In this document: positions 14,919 to 22,005 of the stretch, one piece after another
Numbering within the stretch: the first letter of the stretch is position 1
How the letters are laid out: each line of letters starts with the position of its first letter
From: an uncultured Clostridia bacterium
GTDB taxonomy: Bacteria; Bacillota; Clostridia; Christensenellales; Aristaeellaceae
Reading direction: 5' to 3'
DNA length: 33,780 bases
NCBI GenBank assembly: GCA_944333055.1
Contig: CALVKT010000059.1
Location: 1-33,780 of the forward strand
Translations under genes and position numbers: made by a program
Notes under the pieces: model-generated
Told to the model about the DNA's origin: nothing
Database searches by the model: none
Seen by the model: only the letters and a program-made list of their open reading frames with translations

Positions 14919-14962
14919 GGGGATCTGGAAAAAAGCGGTTGTGGGGATTTGGAAAAAAGCGG
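14919..14962. repeat. Short direct repeat, 24-bp period
   Basis: GGGGAT(C/T)TGGAAAAAAGCGG occurs at 14919-14938 and again at 14943-14962. The pair stands between the divergent murA and FHA-operon promoters and could be a shared regulatory site. It may equally be a slippage duplication. Confidence 0.55.
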
Positions 14963-14980
14963 ATGAAGCGGGATAAAATG

Positions 14981-15009
14981 AACCGTTTCGCTCGTCTGTA
15001 TGGTATAAT
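14981..15009 (+). promoter_or_regulatory. Extended -10 promoter of the cell-wall operon
   Basis: TGGTATAAT at 15001-15009 is an extended -10 element. The -35 position 17 bases upstream (AACCGT) is poor, as is common for extended -10 promoters. The FHA gene starts about 80 bases downstream. Confidence 0.6.
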
Positions 15010-15088
15010 ATGTGGATACTGGGGCAGCAGACGGGTCGGACTGGTATCCTCACATCCGTTGTGCACAGAACGACGGGAGGTGCGGACG

Positions 15089-15736
15089 ATGACACAGGCA
15101 TGGTATCAGGTGCTGTCCATGCTCTTTGGCTATGCGGGCGCGGCGGCGGCGCTGATCATCGTGCTCTCGGCGCTGCGCAAATACGTCTCGGACAGGGCGC
15201 TGTGGCGGCGCATCCGCCGCGAGGTGCCCGGCGCGGGCGCGGCGGGGTATTTCAAGGTGCTCTCCGGCGGACGGCGGCTGGCCGCGGGCGAGGAGATTCG
15301 CGTGCCCTACGAGGGGACGATGGGCGCGGGCCACAGCTGCGATGTGTGCATCCCCGCGCGCAAGGTGCACATGCGCTCGGCCTTCTTCTGGATGGAGGAG
15401 GACGGGCTGCACATGGTGCCCCTGCACAAGGATGGCTTTCAGGCGGACGGCGTGCCGGTGGAGCCGGGCGACGAGGCGGTGCTCGAAAGCGGCGCGGTGC
15501 TGTGCGTGGGCGATGCGAAGCTCACATTCACGCTCTACGAGAAGCGCCTGCGGCACATGACGCAGGACGGGCCCTACGTGACGCGTGCGCGGCGCGGCAG
15601 CGCGAAGCAGGGGCGCGGCGACGGCGTGGGCGCGCCGGGCAGGGGCGAGGCGCGGCGCGAGCGCAGGCTGCGCGAGAAGCAGGAACGGGCGCAATCGGCC
15701 GTCCGGCAGAAGGAAGAGAAGCGGACGCGGAGGTGA
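15089..15736 (+). CDS. FHA-domain membrane-anchored protein
   Basis: 215 residues. A hydrophobic segment at about 9-30 (MLFGYAGAAAALIIVLSAL) would anchor it. About residues 55-150 fit a forkhead-associated domain, with the strand pattern RVPYEGTMGAGHSCDVCIP, RSAFFWMEEDGL and AVLCVGDAKLTF. FHA domains bind phosphothreonine. The C-terminal 50 residues are a very basic Arg/Lys/Glu/Ala-rich tail without fold signs. ATG 15089 has GGGAGGT before it; the frame open from 14939 has no such site. It is the first gene of an operon with FtsW/RodA- and PBP-type proteins, four bases before the next gene. Actinobacteria and some Clostridia couple FHA proteins to Ser/Thr kinase control of wall synthesis, so a phospho-signal reader is a fair guess. 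No kinase is in the window. Confidence 0.75.
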   Translation: MTQAWYQVLSMLFGYAGAAAALIIVLSALRKYVSDRALWRRIRREVPGAGAAGYFKVLSGGRRLAAGEEIRVPYEGTMGAGHSCDVCIPARKVHMRSAFFWMEEDGLHMVPLHKDGFQADGVPVEPGDEAVLESGAVLCVGDAKLTFTLYEKRLRHMTQDGPYVTRARRGSAKQGRGDGVGAPGRGEARRERRLREKQERAQSAVRQKEEKRTRR

Positions 15737-15740
15737 GCAG

Positions 15741-17300
15741 ATGGGCCTGATGGAAGGCAAACAGACGGGCAGGCGATCTTCCGACGGCGCGGTGCGCGCG
15801 CGCTACAAAAAGGCGGAAAAACCGGCGGACAAGCCGGCGCAGGAGACGCAGGGCAAACCGGCGCAAAGGCGCGCACGGGCTGCGGAGACGAATGCCGCCG
15901 CGCCGCGCACGCAGGCGAAAAGGGGCGTGCAGAAGGCCGAACAGGATGAGCAGGCGAGGAGCGGGAAGAGCCGGGCGGCGGTGGGCCGGGCGACGGAGAG
16001 CCGGGCGAAGCGCAAGGCGCGGGAGAAGGAAAAGCGCATGATGCGCACGCGCAGGCGCGCGGTGAGCCGCGGCGTGGACAGGCACACGACCGTCATCGCG
16101 CTGCTCACGGCGGCGTTTGAGGCGGGCGGACTGCTGCTTTCCGCCGTGCGCACGCAGGGGACGACCGACACGAACGCGCTCGCGCTGATCGCGCTGATGG
16201 TGCCGCTGGGGCTGCTGACCACGCTGGCGCTGCCGCGCGTGCTGCCGGTCGATCCGCTGATCATGGCGCTGTCCAACTTCCTGTGCGGCGTGGGCGTGGT
16301 GGTGCTCTACACGGTTTCGCCCAACTACGGGATGAAGCAGGCGTCCTACTACGTGCTGGGGCTGGCGGCGATGCTGGTGGCCAGCGTCCTCGTCTCCCGA
16401 AAGCGGCGGTTTCGCGGGCTGGCCGCGCTCTCGATGGTGCTGGGCATCGTGGCGCTGATCCTGCCGCTGGCCTTTGGCGAGTGGAACAGCGGCGCGAAGA
16501 ACTGGGTGTCGCTGCCGTATGTCGGCTCCTTCCAGCCCAGCGAGCTGGTCAAGCTCTCGCTCGTGCTCGCGCTGGCGTATTATTTCAGCGCGCACCGCAC
16601 GGTGCTGCAAATGATGCCCGCGATCCTCTTTGCGGGCGCATGCCTGCTGCTGCTCATGCTCCAGCGCGATCTGGGCACGGCGCTCATCTACTACGCGACG
16701 ACGCTGGTCATGTTCTACGTCGCCTGCGGCAACGTGCCGCTGACGGGGCTGGGCCTGTGCGGCGGCGTGGGCGCGGCGGTGCTGGGCTACAGGATGTTCG
16801 CGCACGTCAAGGTGCGCGTGGCGATGTGGAGAAACCCGTGGAGCGATCCCTACGACAAGGGCTATCAGATCATTCAGGCGCTGCTGGCCATCGGATCGGG
16901 CGGGCTGTTCGGCGTGGGGCTGGGGCAGGGCACGCCCCAGAAGATCCCCGCCTATTTCAACGACTTCATCTTCGCCGTCATCTGCGAGCAGCTGGGCATG
17001 GTGTTCGGCGTGCTGGTGCTGGCGGTGTACGTGCTGCTCATCCTGCGCGGGGTGACGGTGATCAACCGCTCCCGGCGCTCGTTTGACCTGCTGCTGGGCT
17101 GCGGCGTGCTGGCCATGCTCGCCATCCAGACGTTCATGATCGTGGCGGGCGTCATCAAGATGCTGCCGCTGACCGGCGTGACGATGCCGTTCCTCAGCTA
17201 CGGCGGCTCGTCGCTGCTCTCATGCCTGGCGATGATCGGCATCCTGCACGGCATCGCCGCGCGCGCCCAGGAGGAGCTGGAAGAGGACGTGCTCTCGTGA
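15741..17300 (+). CDS. SEDS glycosyltransferase (FtsW/RodA/SpoVE family)
   Basis: 519 residues with about ten membrane segments from residue 115 onward. SEDS proteins polymerise lipid II into glycan strands together with a class B PBP. Family marks are GSFQPSELVKL, LQRDLGTALIYY, NPWSDPYDKGYQIIQ, GLGQGTPQKIPAYFNDFIF and LPLTGVTMPFLSYGGSS. The first 113 residues are a hydrophilic, strongly basic Ala/Lys/Arg/Gln/Glu tail, unusual for the family. ATG 15741 has GGAGG seven bases before it and is preferred. An alternative is ATG 16038 with AAGGA in front, which would give a normal-sized 420-residue protein. Whether it serves division, elongation or sporulation cannot be decided. Confidence 0.9.
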   Translation: MGLMEGKQTGRRSSDGAVRARYKKAEKPADKPAQETQGKPAQRRARAAETNAAAPRTQAKRGVQKAEQDEQARSGKSRAAVGRATESRAKRKAREKEKRMMRTRRRAVSRGVDRHTTVIALLTAAFEAGGLLLSAVRTQGTTDTNALALIALMVPLGLLTTLALPRVLPVDPLIMALSNFLCGVGVVVLYTVSPNYGMKQASYYVLGLAAMLVASVLVSRKRRFRGLAALSMVLGIVALILPLAFGEWNSGAKNWVSLPYVGSFQPSELVKLSLVLALAYYFSAHRTVLQMMPAILFAGACLLLLMLQRDLGTALIYYATTLVMFYVACGNVPLTGLGLCGGVGAAVLGYRMFAHVKVRVAMWRNPWSDPYDKGYQIIQALLAIGSGGLFGVGLGQGTPQKIPAYFNDFIFAVICEQLGMVFGVLVLAVYVLLILRGVTVINRSRRSFDLLLGCGVLAMLAIQTFMIVAGVIKMLPLTGVTMPFLSYGGSSLLSCLAMIGILHGIAARAQEELEEDVLS

Positions 17301-17321
17301 TCATTTTCGTAAGGACGTGGT

Positions 17322-18731
17322 ATTATCAAGGTCATCAAACGCCGCATCCACCTGCTGGTGATGCTCATGCTGGCGCTCTACGCGGTGCTGATCGCCTATT
17401 TCTGCTACTCGGTCTACTTCTACGGCGGGCGCTGGGTCGGCAATCCGCACAACCCGCGCATCTCCGACCAGAAGCAGCGGGTGGTCATGGGCACGGTCAC
17501 AGACAGGGACGGCACCGTGCTGGCCTATACGGATGAAAGCGGCGAGCGGCGCTATCACGGCTCGCGCGACACGCGCATGGCCGTCTCTCATGTGGTGGGC
17601 GACAGCGGCGGCATGGCCTCCACGGGCGTGGATACGTTCCACGCGCAGTACCTGCTGGGCTTCAAGTCGAGCGTGTTCGAGCGCGTATCCGACGCGCTGA
17701 CCGGCACGACCCAGCGCGGCGACGACCTGACGCTCACCATCTCCGAGCGGCTCTCGCGCTACATCACCGAGCAGTTCCCGGAAGGCAAGCGCGGCGCGGT
17801 CGTGGTGATGAACTACAAGACCGGCGAGGTGCTGTCGATGGTCTCGCTGCCGCAGTTTGACCCGCTGGAGGTGAGCGAGGCGCTCGCCGGCGAGGACGAG
17901 GGCGCGCTGATGAACCGCGCCACGCAGGGCCTGTATCCGCCGGGATCGACGTTCAAGATCGTGACCATGGCCTCGGCGCTGGAGAACCTGCCGGACATGG
18001 AGGACTTCGCCTTTGACTGCACGGGCTACTACCCCGTGGGCAATTACTCCGTGACGGAGACGAGCGCGCACGGCGTGCAGACGCTGTCCGACGCCTTCAA
18101 GAACTCGTGCAACACGGCGTTTGCCGCGCTCTCCCAGGAGCTGGGCTACGCGCTGCTGGGCGAGACGGCGCAGAAGCTGGGCTTCAATGAGAACTTCATG
18201 TTCGGCGACATGATCGTCTACAATTCCAGCTATCCCATGGACGACCTGAGCGCGGAGGACCTGGCGTGGTCCTCCATCGGCCAGGGCCGCGTGCTGGCCA
18301 CGCCCATGCACATGGCGCTCATCGCCTGCACCATCGCCAACGACGGCGTCATGTATGAACCGCATCTGCTCAAGGAGATTCAGACGGCGCAGGGCGGCAC
18401 GCGCGAGCTGCCGGGCAGCTTCACGGGCAAGCGCGTGCTGGAGGCCGAGACAGCCCGGCGCATCGAGCAGGAGATGGTGAGGGTGGTCAAATCCGGCACG
18501 GGCACGCGCGCGGCGCTGGGCAACGGCTACGTCGTGGCGGGCAAGACCGGCTCCGCCGAGGCGAGCGACGACAAGAGCGTGCAGACGCACGCCTGGTTCG
18601 TGGGCTACATCACCAATGACAACGCGCCGTACGCGATCAGCGTGCTGGTGGAAAACGGCGGCTCCGGCGGCGGCGTGGCGGCCCCGCTGGCCAGAAGAAC
18701 GCTGCAAAAGGCCATCAATCTGGGTTTGTGA
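17322..18731 (+). CDS. Class B penicillin-binding protein, probable ATT start
   Basis: 469 residues if started at ATT 17322. A transpeptidase that crosslinks peptidoglycan with the SEDS partner encoded just upstream. Active-site Ser209 is in STFK (PPGSTFKIVT), SCN is at 262-264 and KTG at 408-410. The N-terminal anchor is KVIKRRIHLLVMLMLALYA. The first ordinary start in frame is GTG 17358, but this would remove the Lys/Arg-rich stretch before the membrane segment and has no ribosome binding site. ATT 17322 has AAGGA six bases upstream and follows an in-frame stop at 17310. It is shorter than classical PBP2 and lacks extra C-terminal domains, so it is closest to PbpA/SpoVD-like small class B enzymes. 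A 21-base gap follows the SEDS gene. Confidence 0.9.
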   Translation: MIKVIKRRIHLLVMLMLALYAVLIAYFCYSVYFYGGRWVGNPHNPRISDQKQRVVMGTVTDRDGTVLAYTDESGERRYHGSRDTRMAVSHVVGDSGGMASTGVDTFHAQYLLGFKSSVFERVSDALTGTTQRGDDLTLTISERLSRYITEQFPEGKRGAVVVMNYKTGEVLSMVSLPQFDPLEVSEALAGEDEGALMNRATQGLYPPGSTFKIVTMASALENLPDMEDFAFDCTGYYPVGNYSVTETSAHGVQTLSDAFKNSCNTAFAALSQELGYALLGETAQKLGFNENFMFGDMIVYNSSYPMDDLSAEDLAWSSIGQGRVLATPMHMALIACTIANDGVMYEPHLLKEIQTAQGGTRELPGSFTGKRVLEAETARRIEQEMVRVVKSGTGTRAALGNGYVVAGKTGSAEASDDKSVQTHAWFVGYITNDNAPYAISVLVENGGSGGGVAAPLARRTLQKAINLGL

Positions 18732-18754
18732 GAAAACGAAGGAGGTTGTTTTCG

Positions 18755-19852
18755 ATGCGTAAATGGTTGATCACGTTGGTTTCCCTCTGTCTGATCGTGG
18801 GCGTTGCCTGCGGCGCGCAGGCTGCAGGCGTGACGCTGCGGACGTTCACCCCGTTTGCGGACACGGACTTCGCCGCGCAGGACTACATGGACATGATCAC
18901 CGCCTGGGAGACGGAGACCGGCAACATCGTGGAGGATTACTCCGGCGCGATGGACGACGCGTGGATGCAGATGCTGCGCGAGATGCTCGCCGACGGGCAG
19001 GCCGACGTCGTGGTGCTGCCGGTCGGCTCCGGCCTGACGGTGCAGGAGCTGGTGACGGCGGGCGAGCTGGGCGAGGCCGCGCCGGAAAGCGGCGTGAAGA
19101 AGTTCGATGCGATGAAGGAGGCGGACGGCAGCCTGCTGCTCTCGCCCGTGCGGCTGTACTGGGAGGCGCTCTACGTGAACACGGACGTGCTCGCGCGCTA
19201 CGGGCTGGCCGTGCCGGATACGTTTGAATCGCTGCTGGCCGCCTGCGTGACGCTCTCGCAGAACGGCGTGCTGCCCATCGCCAACGCGCTGTGCGAGTGG
19301 AACGAGATCGTGCTGGACTGCGCGGCGCTCAGCGGCGCGCCGGCCGACGTCTACGGCCAGCAGGCGTCGCTTTCGGGCGCGAAGGACGTGCTCGCGACGC
19401 TTGCGCAGGTGGGCGCGTTTGGCAGCGACCCGTGGAACATGACGGACGCGGATGCGGAGAGCCGGTTCCTCGCCGGCGAGGCGGCCATGCGCTTTGACGC
19501 GGACGTGCTCGCCCAGCGGGTGGACGCCTCGCGCCTTGACAGCGTGGTCGTGATCAACCTGCCGCCCAAGGATGGGCAGGCGCGCGGCGAGGTGGTGGGC
19601 ACGCCGGCGTTTGGCGTGGCGATCAGCCGCGCCTGCTGGCAGGACGACGCGCGCTGTGAGGCGGCGGTCTCCTTCGTCACGCGGCTGCTCGACGAGACGG
19701 CGCTGGTGACGCCGGTGGGCGGCAAGCTGGGCGAGAGCATCGCGGCGCTGACCGCGAACGCGACGGACATGACAGGCATCCTCTATGACCTGAACGCGGA
19801 GACGTTCGACGCGTGGGCGGAGGGCGTCATCGCCGAGCTGATGGCGATGTAA
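18755..19852 (+). CDS. Orphan extracellular solute-binding protein
   Basis: 365 residues with a clear signal peptide (MRKWLITLVSLCLIVGVACG; AQA at 25-27 is a likely cleavage site, and Cys19 gives a poor lipobox). The mature part resembles family 1 (sugar-type) ABC solute-binding proteins: TPFADTDF, MITAWETETGNIVEDYSG, ADVVVLP, LYWEALYVNTDVLARYGL and RFLAGEAAMRFDADVLAQ. It is shorter than the usual 400-450 residues. The ATG has AAGGAGG nine bases upstream and lies 23 bases after the PBP stop, so it is probably co-transcribed with the wall operon. No permease or ATPase accompanies it. It may sense or bind a ligand outside the cell without transport. The last codons are part of the 97-bp repeat unit that follows. 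Confidence 0.8.
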   Translation: MRKWLITLVSLCLIVGVACGAQAAGVTLRTFTPFADTDFAAQDYMDMITAWETETGNIVEDYSGAMDDAWMQMLREMLADGQADVVVLPVGSGLTVQELVTAGELGEAAPESGVKKFDAMKEADGSLLLSPVRLYWEALYVNTDVLARYGLAVPDTFESLLAACVTLSQNGVLPIANALCEWNEIVLDCAALSGAPADVYGQQASLSGAKDVLATLAQVGAFGSDPWNMTDADAESRFLAGEAAMRFDADVLAQRVDASRLDSVVVINLPPKDGQARGEVVGTPAFGVAISRACWQDDARCEAAVSFVTRLLDETALVTPVGGKLGESIAALTANATDMTGILYDLNAETFDAWAEGVIAELMAM

Positions 19853-20130
19853 CGGCGGGCCGCTTCAAACCGGCGCGAAGCGAAGTGTGGGGGTCTGGGG
19901 GGAGATCATCTCCCCCAGCGGGGTTTGGGGCAAATGATGGCGATGTAAGCCAACGCTGCTTCAAACCGGCGCCAAGTGAAGTGTGGGGGTCTGGGGGAGA
20001 TCATCTCCCTCCAAGCGGGGTTTGGGGCAAATGATGGCGATGTAAGCCAACGCTGCTTCAAACCGGCGCGAAGCGAAGTGTGGGGGTCTGGGGGAGATCA
20101 TCTCCCCCAGTGGGGTTTGGGGCAAAGCCC
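19841..20130. repeat. 97-bp tandem GC-rich repeat, about three copies
   Basis: Units begin at 19841, 19937 and 20034, each with ATGGCGATGTAA. Then come CTTCAAACCGGCG, AAG(C/T)GAAGTGTGGGGGTCTGG, a GGGGGAGA-TCA-TCTCCCCC hairpin, and GGGGTTTGGGGCAAA. The first unit contains the real end of the solute-binding protein gene (MAM-stop), so the tandem array seems to have copied the gene's own 3' tail. Related single copies lie at 9516, 10616-10660 (inverted) and 21810-21875. The hairpin may stop transcription or protect the message, but no T run follows. There are no spacers, so this is not a CRISPR array. Confidence 0.85.
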
Positions 20131-20155
20131 CAACGTTCCCCCACGCCCATGGCAC

Positions 20156-20210
20156 AAGGCAGCGCCTCTGCGCAGGAGTCCCTGCGGCGCTTCGCGCAAC
20201 GACACAAAAG
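20156..20210 (-). repeat. Second GC-rich intergenic repeat type
   Basis: On the minus strand GTTGCGCGAAGCGCCGCAGGG leads into a hairpin-forming CTCCTGCGCAGAGGCGCTG. It shares the GCGCGAAGCG head with the 97-bp family but then differs. It fills the rest of the gap before the next gene's ribosome binding site. Confidence 0.35.
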
Positions 20211-20230
20211 ACACGACGGGAGGACGGCAC

Positions 20231-21835
20231 ATGATGGACGGTTGGGGGCGCGTGCGGCGGCTGTGTGCGCGCGCGATTCTGCTGGCGGCGCTGGCGCTGT
20301 TTGCCGCGCTGACGCTGGCAGGGCTTTTCGTCACGGCGCATCTGGGCAAGCATGGCGGTTCGCACGAGGCCATCACGTTCACCCGCGACGGCGTGGCCGG
20401 GAACGTGATGTGGGTGGCCGTGATCCTGCTCGCGCTGCGCACACTCTGCCGGTCGCTCTCGCGCGTCTCCGGCGTCCGGCTGGGCGGCGCGCTGCTGGGC
20501 GCGTGGACGGCGGGCACGCTCGTGCTCGTGCTGGGCGCGGGCGTGCGCCAGATGTACGACTTCGCCTACGTGCTGGAGGGCGCGGAGCTCTTCGCGCAGG
20601 GCAATTACAAGCCGATGACGATCGACTACTTCCACGTCTACTCCTATCAGCTGGGCATCTGCCTGCCCATGGAGATCGTCAAGCGCCTGCTGCCCGGCGT
20701 CAATCTCTCGCTGCTGATGCAGGGACTCAACGTGCTCCTCTCTGCGGGCACGGCGGGCGCGATGGCCGCGCTGTGCGGCGTGCTCTTTTCGCCCCGGGAG
20801 GCGAAGGCCGCGCTGCTGCTGTACGTGGGGATGCTTCCCATGGCGCTCTACTGCATCTTCGTCTATGGCACGCTGCCCATGCTCTTTTGCTGCGCGCTGG
20901 CGATGCTCTGCTTCGCGCTGTACATCCGGCGGCGGCAGGCGCGCTTTGGCGTCGGCTATGCGCTGTGCATCGCTGCGGCCTATGTGCTCAAGCCCAACGC
21001 GGCGGTGCCGGTGATCGCGGTGATCCTCTGCGCGCTGCTGGACACGATGACCAGCCGGGACGCGCGGGCGCTCGCGTATGCCGCGCTGGGCGCCGTGCTG
21101 GGCGTCGCGCTGCTCAAGCTGGTGCAGCTGCAATACGAGCTGCGCTCGGGTGTGACGCTCACGGGCGATGTGAGCATGCTGGCGCGCATGGCGATGGGCA
21201 TGCAGGAGGGCGGCGCGGCGGCGGGCTGGTTCAACCGATACACGGAGCAGTTTTTCCCCTTTGAGGTGACGGCGGAACAGGAGCGCGCGACCGCCTCGGC
21301 GGACATCCGGGCGCGGCTTTCTGAGTTCGCCGCGGATCCCGCGATGGCGCTCGCCTTCCTGCGCGAGAAGCTGCTCAGCCAGTGGCTGGAGCCGTCGTAC
21401 ACGGCGCTTTGGTACGGCGATCTCTGCGAGCACACGGGGGCACTGGCCGGCGTCACAAAGGCGATCTTTGAGGATGGCGGCGCGATTCGCGCGGCGCTCA
21501 CACGGTACATGGCGCTCTATCAGAAGGCGCTCTACGCGCTCTCCTGCGCCGGGCTGTTTGCGCTGCTGCGCCGTCGCGGCGTGCCTGCGGCGGCGCTCGT
21601 GCTGCCGCTGTGCGCGCTGGGCGGCATGGCCTATCACATGCTCTTTGAGGCGAAGTCGCAGTACATCTACATGTACGCCATGCTGATGATGCCCGTCGCG
21701 GCGCTGGGCCTGACCGAGCTGAGCGCGTGGACGCGGCGGGGCGCCCCGCACGGGGAGCGATCCGCGGGCAGGGCGTCTGATGCGGATTTCCGATCAAAAG
21801 GTCAAATACGGCGCGAAGCGAAGGAGGGCGTCTGA
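20231..21835 (+). CDS. Polytopic membrane protein, GT-C glycosyltransferase-like
   Basis: 534 residues with about 11 hydrophobic segments starting at residue 12. The first loop after the early segments holds acidic residues and DFAYVLEGAELFAQGNYKPM, as in GT-C enzymes that use lipid-linked sugars. The C-terminal MLFEAKSQYIYMYAMLMMPV resembles the E-x-K-x-R/Q-Y motif near the end of GT39-like membrane transferases in Firmicutes. Function is therefore guessed as a sugar transferase on the outer membrane face, perhaps for wall polymers. The ATG has GGGAGG in front; the frame upstream of it only reads through the repeats. The last 25 residues are encoded by a GC-rich repeat-like tail (RREAKEGV). 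No partner gene is adjacent. Confidence 0.6.
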   Translation: MMDGWGRVRRLCARAILLAALALFAALTLAGLFVTAHLGKHGGSHEAITFTRDGVAGNVMWVAVILLALRTLCRSLSRVSGVRLGGALLGAWTAGTLVLVLGAGVRQMYDFAYVLEGAELFAQGNYKPMTIDYFHVYSYQLGICLPMEIVKRLLPGVNLSLLMQGLNVLLSAGTAGAMAALCGVLFSPREAKAALLLYVGMLPMALYCIFVYGTLPMLFCCALAMLCFALYIRRRQARFGVGYALCIAAAYVLKPNAAVPVIAVILCALLDTMTSRDARALAYAALGAVLGVALLKLVQLQYELRSGVTLTGDVSMLARMAMGMQEGGAAAGWFNRYTEQFFPFEVTAEQERATASADIRARLSEFAADPAMALAFLREKLLSQWLEPSYTALWYGDLCEHTGALAGVTKAIFEDGGAIRAALTRYMALYQKALYALSCAGLFALLRRRGVPAAALVLPLCALGGMAYHMLFEAKSQYIYMYAMLMMPVAALGLTELSAWTRRGAPHGERSAGRASDADFRSKGQIRREAKEGV

Positions 21836-21875
21836 ATCCCTCAGGCAGGTTTCAGGGCGGCAGCCCGCACGTCTT
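21810..21875 (+). repeat. GC-rich repeat overlapping the GT-C gene end
   Basis: GGCGCGAAGCGAAGGAGGG, then TCTGAATCCCTCAGG and TTTCAGGGCGGCAGCCC, follows the same head-hairpin order as the 97-bp family. Its head encodes the final residues RREAKEGV of the preceding protein, so the repeat seems to have entered, and changed, the gene's 3' end. Confidence 0.45.
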
Positions 21876-21982
21876 CCATGATCACGGCGTAAGCGGCGGG
21901 AACCGAAGCGGAGCGCAGCGACCATTGCGGTTCTGATTGGCCGTTTTCAGTGGGTATGCACCCGAATCCATCGCATCAAAAA

Positions 21983-22005
21983 GGCGCTTCCGCATGGGAA
22001 GCGCC
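21983..22005. terminator. Terminator hairpin, left copy of the IS target duplication
   Basis: A 9-bp stem GGCGCTTCC / GGAAGCGCC with loop GCATG, preceded by AAAAA. It works as a terminator only for minus-strand transcripts, because the T run lies on that side. It is identical, over 23 bases, to 23596-23618 at the other end of the IS element. Confidence 0.8.

Noticed and set aside
14939-15088. Extended N-terminus of the FHA protein
   Set aside because: The extra codons cross the -10 promoter box and lack a ribosome binding site, while ATG 15089 has a good one.
19841-20130. CRISPR array
   Set aside because: The units are about 97 bp, directly adjacent without unique spacers, and no cas genes are near. 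It is a plain tandem repeat.
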